Origin: Polaromonas sp.
Lineage (GTDB): Bacteria; Pseudomonadota; Gammaproteobacteria; Burkholderiales; Burkholderiaceae_C
DNA: 64,000 nucleotides
Direction: 5' to 3'
Assembly: GCF_016185115.1 (NCBI RefSeq)
Contig: NZ_JACPOF010000008.1
Location: forward strand, 62,001-126,000
How positions within the stretch are numbered: the stretch's first letter is position 1; every line of letters starts with the position of its first letter. Shown in pieces: positions 34,196 to 42,241 of the stretch. The notes under the pieces were generated by a model, which saw only the letters and a list, made by a program, of their open reading frames with translations, was not told the DNA's origin and searched no databases. The position numbers and the translations under genes were made by a program.

Positions 34196-34879
34196 CTAAT
34201 CTGGTGTGGAACCCGCCGGGTTCAGTGAAATCCTGTCAAGAATCTGTGACTGCACCATATGCAGGTGGGCGCGCATGGCTTTTTCTGCGCCATCCGGATC
34301 GCGTGCGGCAATGGCAGCGGCAATCAGATGGTGTTCCGAGTCGCGCTGGCGCAGGCGTGCCGGAGGCCTGGGCTTGACGTTTTGTACGTAAATGCGCGCA
34401 TCAGCGCCTATTTGCCGTAAAAGTGCATATAAATCGGCCGCCAACGTGTTGCGGGTGGCTTGGGCAATCAGGCGGTGGAAGGTCAGGTCGGCTGAGGAGC
34501 TCTCGGTTTCTGCCAGGGTGGTCGCGGCTTTTTCGATGCGGGCGATTTCCAGCGGTGTGGCGCGTAGCGCTGCCAGGCGTGCCAGTATGGGCTCCAGTGC
34601 CAGCCGCAGTTCAATGACCTCCAGCGGATTGGTGTCACGGGCCAGCGCGGCCCCGCCACGCGCCAGGGCTGTATGTCTGCGGGGCGCACTGCTGGCCAGT
34701 TCGCCGGAGGCGCGCATGCGTATCAGGGCCTTGCGCAGGGTATGGCGGTTGACGTTGAGTTGCTCGCACAACATGCGCTCCGCAGGGAGCTTGTTGCCAT
34801 CAGCCATCCGCTTGCGAAGTGTCTCGACAAGGCTGTCGATATCGACTTCCCGGGCGGCTGGACGGACCACTGTATTCAT
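34196..34879 (-). CDS. GntR family transcriptional regulator, FadR/FCD subfamily
   Basis: A 227-residue regulator: N-terminal winged HTH (about 10-75; GNKLPAERMLCEQLNVNRHTLRKAL) and a C-terminal all-helical FCD effector domain (FHRLIAQATRN, then SEHHLIAAAIAARDPDGAEKAMRAHL). FCD regulators sense small organic acids, often with a bound metal. It is convergent with the plus-strand catabolic cluster and is a candidate for control of it, perhaps through the palindrome at 23520-23548; that link is inference only. Confidence 0.85.
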   Translation of the reverse strand: MNTVVRPAAREVDIDSLVETLRKRMADGNKLPAERMLCEQLNVNRHTLRKALIRMRASGELASSAPRRHTALARGGAALARDTNPLEVIELRLALEPILARLAALRATPLEIARIEKAATTLAETESSSADLTFHRLIAQATRNTLAADLYALLRQIGADARIYVQNVKPRPPARLRQRDSEHHLIAAAIAARDPDGAEKAMRAHLHMVQSQILDRISLNPAGSTPD

Positions 34880-34974
34880 CGCCCCAGTATACGACCGCCT
34901 CTGGTTGTCTGCTCTGGTTACGTCACTGGTTGAAAACCTGGTTGAGCTGATGCGCGGCCCCTGGGCGGTGCATC

Positions 34975-35451
34975 CTAATGATGGTGGCCGTGCTCGCCGT
35001 GAACGTGCTGGTGGGCAATTTCTTCTTCGGACGCGACGCGCACACCGGTGACCTTGAGCGTGAAGCGCAGCTCCTTGCCTGCGAGCGGGTGGTTGCCGTC
35101 CAGCAGTACGGTGTCGCCCTTGATTTTCATGACGTTGAAGATCTGTACCTGACCATCATCGCCACGGCCTTCCAGCTGGCCGCCGACCTTTACGCCGGGC
35201 GGGAACTGTTTTTTCGGCAGGGTGCGCAGCAGGCTTTCATCGCGCAGGCCAAAAGCATCCTCGGGCTTGAGTTGCAGGACAACCTGGTAGCCAGGCTCCC
35301 TGCCGTCCAGCGCTTCTTCAATTTTGGGCAGTGTGTTGCCATAACCGCCGTGCAGGTACACCATGGGCTCCTTGCTCTCTTCGATGGTCTTGCCATTGGC
35401 TTCGGCGACCTTGAATTGCAGGGTGACAGCTGTGTTTTTTTCGATTTTCAT
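34975..35451 (-). CDS. FKBP-type peptidyl-prolyl isomerase, SlyD-like
   Basis: A 158-residue FKBP-type isomerase with the insert-in-flap domain typical of SlyD: VTLQFKVAEANGKTIEES, then VYLHGGYGNTLPKIEEALDGREPG and PPGVKVGGQLE. The C-terminal tail HQHVHGEHGHHH is His-rich and could bind nickel. It catalyses cis-trans proline isomerisation and may aid metal delivery and folding. AAGGAAGATC precedes the ATG. Confidence 0.88.
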   Translation of the reverse strand: MKIEKNTAVTLQFKVAEANGKTIEESKEPMVYLHGGYGNTLPKIEEALDGREPGYQVVLQLKPEDAFGLRDESLLRTLPKKQFPPGVKVGGQLEGRGDDGQVQIFNVMKIKGDTVLLDGNHPLAGKELRFTLKVTGVRVASEEEIAHQHVHGEHGHHH

Positions 35452-35564
35452 GATCTTCCTTTGGCCGCCGGGTGGCGTGCGCAGGGGTGGAATCTTAGCA
35501 ATGAAGCCGCGCCCACCAAAAAGCGGTGTTGTGGGCGACTTCAGGGCTCATTGTTGTTGCAATA

Positions 35565-36215
35565 ATGAAAATGGAGACGGCTTTAAATGCCGATACCTCA
35601 CCCTATCTGTTCGACATGACACCACTGGATACCGAGACGATTGAGCTTCTCTCTGCGGCGCCTGTGACCAGGCAATTGTTTGTGCTGTTGCACGATCAGG
35701 GCGGCACGGCAGCCGACATGCTGGCGCTGGGCAATTTGCTGGGTGATGCATTTGCCGAATCGGCGGTGCTGATTCCCGAGGGGTTGACTGGTGTGGAAGC
35801 TACTGCCGCTCTGGCTGAATTTCTGCAAGTCCAGCAGAAGCGTTTTGACGTGCTGAAAACAGATGTGGCGCTTGCCGGTCAGGGTGCAGGCGCCGACCTT
35901 GCGCTGGCGCTGGTTGATGCGCATGACGGCATGGTGGGCCGCGTGCTGGCTTTCGGCAGCGCGTATGCCGGAGCCGAGGGCAGCTTTGAAAAGGCCCCGG
36001 TGTTGACAACACTTCATTTGCTCCATGGGCAGATGGACCGCATTGCGCCGGTTGCGCTGGCACGCGGCGGGTTCGCGCACCTGATGGAATTAAGCGCAGA
36101 TGCGACGCTGGATGTGGCTGCCTCGCTCGGGCATGAGCTGCACCCGGCGCTGATGGACCAGGCCGTCATGCGATTGCAGACCTGCGTACCCCTGCGCTAC
36201 TGGCGCGCCGCCTGA
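35565..36215 (+). CDS. Alpha/beta-hydrolase (YpfH/carboxylesterase-like) lacking the nucleophile serine
   Basis: A 216-residue protein shaped like the small phospholipase/carboxylesterase group. The opening QLFVLLHDQGGTAADMLALGNLL, the HGQMDRIAP acid-residue motif and the SLGHELHP histidine motif are all present. The nucleophile elbow that should read G-x-S-x-G reads AGQGAGAD, so the catalytic serine is missing. A pseudo-enzyme or an altered activity is likely. The start is uncertain (35565, 35571 or 35616); none has a ribosome site. It is divergent from the SlyD-like gene. Confidence 0.65.
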   Translation: MKMETALNADTSPYLFDMTPLDTETIELLSAAPVTRQLFVLLHDQGGTAADMLALGNLLGDAFAESAVLIPEGLTGVEATAALAEFLQVQQKRFDVLKTDVALAGQGAGADLALALVDAHDGMVGRVLAFGSAYAGAEGSFEKAPVLTTLHLLHGQMDRIAPVALARGGFAHLMELSADATLDVAASLGHELHPALMDQAVMRLQTCVPLRYWRAA

Positions 36216-36260
36216 CTGGCCAGGGCAGTTCCCGGTCAATTCGGGCCGATTGGCGGTATC

Positions 36261-37037
36261 TCAGCAGGTTTTCAGCTGCTTGCCCGCAAGAAAGGGCTTG
36301 ATGGCTTCCAGTTGAGGCCGAAGTGCAGCGTCGACTGCAGGCAGGCGCAGTCTTTGTCCACGTGCTTCATTCGCCGTCTGTATGACTTTGGCGGTTCGCA
36401 CGCCCTGTTTGGATATGCGGGCTATATGGGCATCTGCATCGGCCCTTGACGGGAAGCTGCCCAGCGACAGGCCGGGCTCCAGAGAAGCATTGCCCAGCGG
36501 TTCGAACGACACCCGGAGCCGGCGCAGCTCACTGCGTTTTTTCTCCAGTGCGTCTGCATCGCTGTATTTGCCCATGTAAACCATCCAGCGCCCCGGCTCG
36601 GCGATGTTTTCAAGCAGCCAGCTATTGGGGGGCAGCGTGCTTTGAAGCCTGTCGCGCAGGACGACGGTCTGCTCCTCATTGAAAAGGCCGGCCTGCAGGC
36701 ATTCTGCAGGGCCTGACGGCAGGTTGGCGCCGGAAGCAGCTGCGAGCGGAGCTGACACTGTCGCCGTAGTGCTTCCTGAAGTGGTTGTGAGGCTTGTGTT
36801 TGCAGGCATCGTTGTGGATGCCGGGCTCAAGGCTGCTGCAAGGGCGGGCGTGCCTGCTGTGCCTGCCGCCGGTGGCGGGACGGTAATGCGCATGGCCTCA
36901 GGGCGCAGCTGCTGTGTCAGGCGTTGCGGTTCGGACTGGCTGGCAGGCGCAAAACCATAGGGCGCCAGCAGGTTTTTTGTCCAGGCAAAGTAGGCCGCGT
37001 TGGCAAGAACCAGCAGCAGGACCAGAAGCCTCAGCAT
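36261..37037 (-). CDS. SPOR domain-containing inner-membrane protein
   Basis: A 258-residue protein: an N-terminal signal-anchor (MLRLLVLLLVLANAAYFAWT), a Pro/Ala/Thr-rich linker to about residue 105, and a C-terminal SPOR-like domain (about 145-235) with WMVYMGKYSDADALEKKRSELRRL and GLSLGSFPSRADADAHIARI. SPOR domains bind denuded septal peptidoglycan. Its start overlaps the birA stop by 7 bases, so the two are co-translated. Confidence 0.8.
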   Translation of the reverse strand: MLRLLVLLLVLANAAYFAWTKNLLAPYGFAPASQSEPQRLTQQLRPEAMRITVPPPAAGTAGTPALAAALSPASTTMPANTSLTTTSGSTTATVSAPLAAASGANLPSGPAECLQAGLFNEEQTVVLRDRLQSTLPPNSWLLENIAEPGRWMVYMGKYSDADALEKKRSELRRLRVSFEPLGNASLEPGLSLGSFPSRADADAHIARISKQGVRTAKVIQTANEARGQRLRLPAVDAALRPQLEAIKPFLAGKQLKTC

Positions 37038-37921
37038 GAAGCCCCTCTGTTGGCGGCGGTGGTAACTACAGGCCGCACACTGACTTCGGAGCTGGTGATT
37101 TCTTTCATGCCAGCAGAAGTATGCACCAGCAATGCACCGTTTTCGCCTGCACCGTGGGCCGTCCCGTGGGTGCCGTCAGAGAGCACGACATCACGGCCTG
37201 CCAGCACATCGCGTCGCGCAAACCGTGCCTGGAAAGGGGCAAACCCAAACTGTTCAAAAGCCTGTATGGCCTGCACCAGAGGCGGCACGATGCGCAGCAG
37301 GGCTTGCGGCGCATGAATACCGGGAAAGACATCCTGCAGGCAGCCGGGCCGCATGGGCGTATTGGCCGGGCCGGGTGTCTCTGGCATGGCCGCGACGGGC
37401 GCAGAAGGCCATGCAGGCGGCCGTATGTTGATGCCGGCGCCTATCACCACGTAACGCAAGTTGCCCACGCTGGCCGTTTCAACCAGGATACCGGCGAGCT
37501 TGCTTTCGCCGCCCGGGCTTGATAGCCAGAGGTCGTTGGGCCATTTCAGTCCTATGCGTGCCTTGCCGTCATGCCCCGGGTCCAGGCTTTCGGCGATGCT
37601 GATGCCGACAGCCAGCGACAGGCCGGACCAGTCAACCGGGTTGAGCTGCATGCCCAGCGAGAAGGTCAGGCTGTCACCACGGCTGCTTTGCCAGTTGCGG
37701 CCCATGCGGCCACGGCCTGCGGTCTGCTGCTCCGCGACTATCAGTGTGGGTTCGGGGCGGGGGGGGGCGCCATCGGCACCCCTGAACCGGCGCATCAGCT
37801 CGCTGTTGGTCGAGTCGATCTGCGGCAGGGCCTCAAGCGTAAAACCTTCCAGCGTCGGCGCTACGGCCTGCCAGATGTCCTCCAGCGGCCAGCGTATGGG
37901 GTTGATAAGGGGCTCGGTCAC
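37031..37921 (-). CDS. birA: Biotin--[acetyl-CoA-carboxylase] ligase
   Basis: A 296-residue group I biotin protein ligase without the DNA-binding domain of E. coli BirA. Motifs: IDSTNSELMRRF, the biotinyl-AMP loop AGRGRMGRNW, KWPNDLWL and the GAGINI region, then the C-terminal SH3-like domain. It attaches biotin to the carboxyl-carrier protein of acetyl-CoA carboxylase. The start is a GTG at 37921 with no strong ribosome site. It shares an operon with the SPOR protein. Confidence 0.9.
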   Translation of the reverse strand: MTEPLINPIRWPLEDIWQAVAPTLEGFTLEALPQIDSTNSELMRRFRGADGAPPRPEPTLIVAEQQTAGRGRMGRNWQSSRGDSLTFSLGMQLNPVDWSGLSLAVGISIAESLDPGHDGKARIGLKWPNDLWLSSPGGESKLAGILVETASVGNLRYVVIGAGINIRPPAWPSAPVAAMPETPGPANTPMRPGCLQDVFPGIHAPQALLRIVPPLVQAIQAFEQFGFAPFQARFARRDVLAGRDVVLSDGTHGTAHGAGENGALLVHTSAGMKEITSSEVSVRPVVTTAANRGASC

Positions 37922-37945
37922 AGGCAGCTGGCGTGACGGATCTGC

Positions 37946-38578
37946 TTAGTCTTTTTTCTTTTTCTTCTTTTTCAAGTCGTCTTTTTTGACAACCTTTTTA
38001 TCTGCTTTTTTCACGTCCTTCTTCTTCCCGGCTTTTTTGTCCGCCTTCTTGCGCGCCTTCTTTTTCTCGTCCTTGTCCTTGGGCGCGAGCAGCGTGCCGC
38101 GGCAATCGGCTGCACCGCACCAGCAAGGGTATTCGGCCTTCAGTTTTTTCGTGTACTTGGCATCAATGATGAGGCCGTAGTCGTAAAACAGTTCTTCGCC
38201 AGCCTTGATGTTGCGCAGTGCCTTGATGAAAACGCGGCCGCCTTCTTCGTCGGCCTCGCAATTGGGGTGGCAGCTGTGGTTGATCCAGCGTGAGGAGTTG
38301 CCGCCGTGCTTGGCGTCTATCACATGGTCTTCGTCCATGTGGAAATAAAACGTGTGGTTCGGGTCTTTGGGATCGTGCGGGTGGCGGCGCAGCGCTTCCT
38401 TCCAGGTGATGACCTCGCCGATGTACTCGATCAGCGTTTCGCCTTCTGCAATGTCTGTCAGTGCAAATACGCCCTTGCCGTGAACGCCTGAACGGCGCGT
38501 CTGTATGCGGCGGCTGTCGCTGGCCGGGGTGCTGGAGTCGGTGGGCGCAGGGGTGGCCGAAGCCAGGTTTTTTAGCAC
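37946..38578 (-). CDS. SET domain protein-lysine methyltransferase with histone-like lysine tail
   Basis: A 210-residue SET-domain protein. The SET core is at about 25-150: SGVHGKGVFALTDIAEGETLIEYIGE, the S-adenosylmethionine-binding RWINHSCHPNC, and the ELFYDYG motif. A post-SET-like Cys cluster (CWCGAADCRGT) follows. The last 50 residues are almost only Lys, Ala and Asp, like histone H1 tails. It probably methylates lysines on a DNA-bound or ribosomal protein; the target is not known. It is divergent from the TlpA-like gene across a Z-DNA-prone region. Confidence 0.85.
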   Translation of the reverse strand: MLKNLASATPAPTDSSTPASDSRRIQTRRSGVHGKGVFALTDIAEGETLIEYIGEVITWKEALRRHPHDPKDPNHTFYFHMDEDHVIDAKHGGNSSRWINHSCHPNCEADEEGGRVFIKALRNIKAGEELFYDYGLIIDAKYTKKLKAEYPCWCGAADCRGTLLAPKDKDEKKKARKKADKKAGKKKDVKKADKKVVKKDDLKKKKKKKD

Positions 38579-38614
38579 GGCAGAATTTTCGTGAATTTTT
38601 TGGTATGGTTAATT

Positions 38615-38654
38615 CATGCATGTGCGCGCGTGTGCGTGCGCGCGTGCATGCGCG
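38615..38654. repeat. 40-bp perfect alternating purine-pyrimidine tract (Z-DNA-prone)
   Basis: Every step from 38615 to 38654 alternates pyrimidine and purine (CA, TG and CG steps, mainly CG/TG). Such tracts switch to left-handed DNA under negative supercoiling. It is also an imperfect dyad (GCATG...CATGC). It occupies the shared upstream region of the SET gene (minus) and the TlpA-like gene (plus). Confidence 0.8.
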
Positions 38655-38714
38655 AGAAGACCGTATTGTAGTGATGCAAAAAGTCTGCCATTTTTTTAAC
38701 TTTTCAAGGGCTTC

Positions 38715-39263
38715 ATGCCAGACCGACAGTTGACCCGCCGCAAGGCGATCCGCTACCCGCTGCAAACGGCGCTCGCGCTCGCCGCGTGGGGCTGCGTGCC
38801 GGCGTGGGCCAAAGGATCTGAAAAGCCTTTGCCCAAGGTGGGAAGCGTGCTTCGCCTGCCTGACGTGCCCCTGCTTGATGGCAGGGTCTGGCGGGCGGCC
38901 GACATGCGCGGAAAGACGCTTGTGGTGTACTGGTGGGCCAGCTGGTGCCCTTTTTGTGCGGTGCAGTCGCCCCATATAGAGGCGCTCTGGCGTGCGCAGA
39001 GGGCCAATGGCCTGGAAGTTCTGGCCTTGTCCATAGACAAGCAGGCGGATGCGGCTTCTACATATATGAAGGCAAAAAATTACAGCTTTCCTGCGGGCAT
39101 GCTGACGCCGCAGGTGGCGAAGTCGCTTGCCAAGCCCGCCGGGTTGCCGGTGGTGGTGGTTTTGAAGGTCAATGGCCAGGATGGCCGCACAGGCAAGGTT
39201 GTTTTTGCCGAAGGCGGGGAAATGTTCCCCGAAGATATTGAAGGTTTGAAGAAGTACTTATGA
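38715..39263 (+). CDS. TlpA-like thioredoxin family protein
   Basis: A 182-residue protein exported by an N-terminal signal (about 1-31, ending AWA). The redoxin/TlpA domain has the active-site CPFC in WASWCPFCAVQSPHIEAL and the cis-Pro in PAGLPVVVVL. It is a periplasmic disulfide reductase, perhaps for cytochrome c maturation or protection of thiols. The stop overlaps the topB start by 4 bases. Confidence 0.87.
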   Translation: MPDRQLTRRKAIRYPLQTALALAAWGCVPAWAKGSEKPLPKVGSVLRLPDVPLLDGRVWRAADMRGKTLVVYWWASWCPFCAVQSPHIEALWRAQRANGLEVLALSIDKQADAASTYMKAKNYSFPAGMLTPQVAKSLAKPAGLPVVVVLKVNGQDGRTGKVVFAEGGEMFPEDIEGLKKYL

Positions 39264-42223
39264 AAACCCTTGTGATTGCAGAAAAGCCCTCGGTGGCGCA
39301 GGACATCGTCCGCGCCATCACGCCGACGGCGGGCAAATTCGAGAAGCACGACGAATATTTCGAGAGTGATGAGTGGCTGATCACTTCCGCTGTGGGCCAC
39401 CTGGTCGAAATCCAGGCGCCGGAAGAGTTTGACGTCAAGCGCGGCAAATGGAGCTTTGCCAACCTGCCGGTCATCCCGCCCTATTTCGACCTCAAGCCCA
39501 TGGACAAGACCAAGACGCGGCTCAACGCCATCGTCAAGCTGACCAAGCGCAAGGATGTCGGCGCCCTGGTCAACGCCTGCGACGCGGGCCGCGAAGGCGA
39601 GCTGATCTTTCGTCTGATCCAGCAATACGCCAAGAGCAAACACCCGGTCAAGCGCCTGTGGCTTCAGTCGATGACGCCAGCGGCCATTCGCGAGGGTTTT
39701 GAAACCCTGCGGACCGAAAAGCAGATGCAGGGCCTGGCCGATGCGGCGCGCTCACGCTCCGAAGCCGACTGGATGGTCGGCATCAATGGCACACGCGCCA
39801 TGACGGCGTTCAATTCGCGTGATGGTGGTTTCTTTTTGACGACTGTGGGCCGGGTGCAGACGCCGACCCTGTCGGTGGTGGTCGAGCGCGAAGAAAAAAT
39901 CCGCAAGTTCATCAGTCGTGACTACTGGGAAATCCACGCCACATTCCTTGCTGAAGCAGGCGAGTATCCGGCCAAGTGGTTTGATCCGAAGTGGAAAAAA
40001 GCTGCCGCCAACGCAGACAATGCCGAGCCCGATGCCGAACTGAAGGCCGACCGCGTCTGGTCCGAAAAAGAAGCGCGTGCGATTGCAGAAGCGGTGCGCG
40101 GCAAGTCCGCCACGGTCACGGAAGAAAGCAAGCCCACCACGCAGGCGTCCGGCCTGCTGTTTGATCTGACCTCGCTGCAACGTGAGGCCAATGGCAAGTT
40201 CGGCTTTTCTGCCAAAACCACGCTGTCGATTGCGCAAAGCCTGTACGAGCGCCACAAGGCGCTGACCTATCCGCGTACCGATTCACGCGCACTGCCTGAA
40301 GATTATTTGCCGGTCGTGAAAAAGACCTTTGAAATGCTGGCCGACAGCGGCATGCGCCACCTCGCGCCGCATGCAGCAACCGCGCTCAAGGGCAATTACA
40401 TCAAGCCCAGCAAACGCATCTTCGACAACGCCAAGGTGAGCGATCACTTCGCCATCATCCCAACGCTGCAGGCGCCCAGCGGTCTGAGCGAGGCAGAGCA
40501 AAAGCTTTACGACCTGGTGGTGCGCCGCTTCATGGCGGTGTTCTACCCCAGCGCTGAATACATGGTGACCACGCGTATTTCGCAGGCCGTCGGCCACAGC
40601 TTCAAGACCGAAGGCAAGGTGCTGGTCAAGCCGGGCTGGCTGGCCATCTATGGCAAGGAAGCCGAAGACGAAAATACCGACGAAAAAGACGCCAGGACGC
40701 TGGTGCCTGTGAAACCCGGCGAGATGGTGCGCGCCGAAGTATGCGAGGCCAAAGGCCTCAAGACCCGGCCGCCTGCGCGTTATTCGGAAGCGACCCTGCT
40801 GGGCGCCATGGAAGGTGCGGGCAAGACGATTGATGACGACGAACTGCGTGAAGCCATGCAGGAAAAAGGCCTGGGAACACCAGCCACACGCGCTGCAACG
40901 ATTGAAGGCCTGATCGCCGAAAAATACATGTTGCGCGAAGGCCGCGAACTCATTCCGACGGCCAAGGCCTTCCAGCTCATGACCTTGCTGCGTGGCCTGG
41001 ATGTGCAGGAACTGTCCAAAGCCGAGCTCACCGGTGAGTGGGAATTCAAGCTGGCGCAGATGGAGCATGGCAAGCTGAGCCGCGAGACCTTCATGGCCGA
41101 GATCGCCGCCATGACAGAGCGCATGGTGAACAAGGCCAAGGGTTACGACAAGGACACCATTCCCGGCGACTACGCCACATTGACCGCGCCCTGCCCGAAC
41201 TGCGGGGGCGTCATCAAGGAAAACTACCGCCGCTACACCTGTGTGGGTAAAAAGGGTGACGATGGCTGCGGTTTTTCATTCGGCAAGACGCCGGCCGGCC
41301 GCACGTTTGAAGTCGCAGAGGTTGAGCAGTTTCTGCGCGACAAAAAGATAGGCCCGCTCGATGGCTTCCGTTCCAAGGCGGGCTGGCCCTTCACGGCCGA
41401 GATGGTCATCAAGTTCGATGAAGAAACAAAGAACTACAAGCTCGAGTTCGATTTTGGCGATGACAAGAACGCCGAGACCGGCGAGATCGTCGACTTTGAC
41501 GGGCAGCAGTCGCTGGGTCCCTGCCCACGCTGCGCATCCCGCGTGTTCGAACTCGGCAAAAACTACGTGTGCGAAAAGTCAGTGCCCACACTGGCCCAAC
41601 CCACGCCCACCTGTACCTTCAAGACCGGACAGGTCATATTGCAGCAACCCATAGAACGCGAGCAGATGCACAAGCTGCTGGAAACCGGCAAGACCGACCT
41701 GCTCGACAAGTTTGTCTCCATGCGCACGCGCCGGCCCTTCAAGGCCATGCTGGCCTGGGACAAGGAAGCCGACAAGGTGAATTTTGAATTCGCCCCGTCG
41801 AAGTTCCCGCCGCGCAAGCCAGCAGCAGCCAAAACCGGCACGGTGAAAACACCGTTCGGCAAGACTGTGGCTGTGAAGGCGGCGGCAGGTGCGCCTGCTG
41901 CGAAGAAGGTTGCGGCCAAAAAAGTCGCAGCGAAGAAAGCGCCGGCGACCAAAACCGCCAAGCCCAAGGTACCGCGTGTCGCCAAACCCGGCGCAGGCCT
42001 GGTGCCGAGCGCCGAACTCGCGGCGGTCATTGGCAGCGAACCGGTGGCCCGCACCCAGGTCATCAAAAAGCTGTGGGATTACATCAAGGCAGAAAACCTG
42101 CAGGACACGGCCAACAAGCGCGCCATCAATGCCGATGCCAAGCTGCTGCCGGTCTTCGGCAAGCCCCAGGTGACGATGTTTGAGCTGGCCGGTATCGTCG
42201 GCAAGCACCTGAAGGCTGAATAA
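39260..42223 (+). CDS. topB: DNA topoisomerase III fused to a SWIB domain
   Basis: A 987-residue type IA topoisomerase. The TOPRIM domain starts at MKTLVIAEKPSVAQ and has NACDAGREGELIFR; the catalytic tyrosine is Y337 in LTYPRTDSR. Zinc-ribbon Cys pairs follow (CPNCGG...; CPRCAS...). A Lys/Ala-rich linker (about 855-905) leads to a C-terminal SWIB/MDM2-like domain (about 912-987: LVPSAELAAVIGSEPVART to TMFELAGIVGKHL). It cuts and rejoins single strands to untangle DNA; the SWIB domain may bind protein partners on the nucleoid. ATGA overlap with the upstream TlpA-like gene. Confidence 0.93.
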   Translation: MKTLVIAEKPSVAQDIVRAITPTAGKFEKHDEYFESDEWLITSAVGHLVEIQAPEEFDVKRGKWSFANLPVIPPYFDLKPMDKTKTRLNAIVKLTKRKDVGALVNACDAGREGELIFRLIQQYAKSKHPVKRLWLQSMTPAAIREGFETLRTEKQMQGLADAARSRSEADWMVGINGTRAMTAFNSRDGGFFLTTVGRVQTPTLSVVVEREEKIRKFISRDYWEIHATFLAEAGEYPAKWFDPKWKKAAANADNAEPDAELKADRVWSEKEARAIAEAVRGKSATVTEESKPTTQASGLLFDLTSLQREANGKFGFSAKTTLSIAQSLYERHKALTYPRTDSRALPEDYLPVVKKTFEMLADSGMRHLAPHAATALKGNYIKPSKRIFDNAKVSDHFAIIPTLQAPSGLSEAEQKLYDLVVRRFMAVFYPSAEYMVTTRISQAVGHSFKTEGKVLVKPGWLAIYGKEAEDENTDEKDARTLVPVKPGEMVRAEVCEAKGLKTRPPARYSEATLLGAMEGAGKTIDDDELREAMQEKGLGTPATRAATIEGLIAEKYMLREGRELIPTAKAFQLMTLLRGLDVQELSKAELTGEWEFKLAQMEHGKLSRETFMAEIAAMTERMVNKAKGYDKDTIPGDYATLTAPCPNCGGVIKENYRRYTCVGKKGDDGCGFSFGKTPAGRTFEVAEVEQFLRDKKIGPLDGFRSKAGWPFTAEMVIKFDEETKNYKLEFDFGDDKNAETGEIVDFDGQQSLGPCPRCASRVFELGKNYVCEKSVPTLAQPTPTCTFKTGQVILQQPIEREQMHKLLETGKTDLLDKFVSMRTRRPFKAMLAWDKEADKVNFEFAPSKFPPRKPAAAKTGTVKTPFGKTVAVKAAAGAPAAKKVAAKKVAAKKAPATKTAKPKVPRVAKPGAGLVPSAELAAVIGSEPVARTQVIKKLWDYIKAENLQDTANKRAINADAKLLPVFGKPQVTMFELAGIVGKHLKAE

Positions 42224-42241
42224 GCCCCTGGTTTGCTGGTT

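Noticed and set aside
38615..38654. CRISPR or microsatellite array
   Set aside because: The tract is short, has no spacers and no unit longer than a dinucleotide; alternation is the only regularity.
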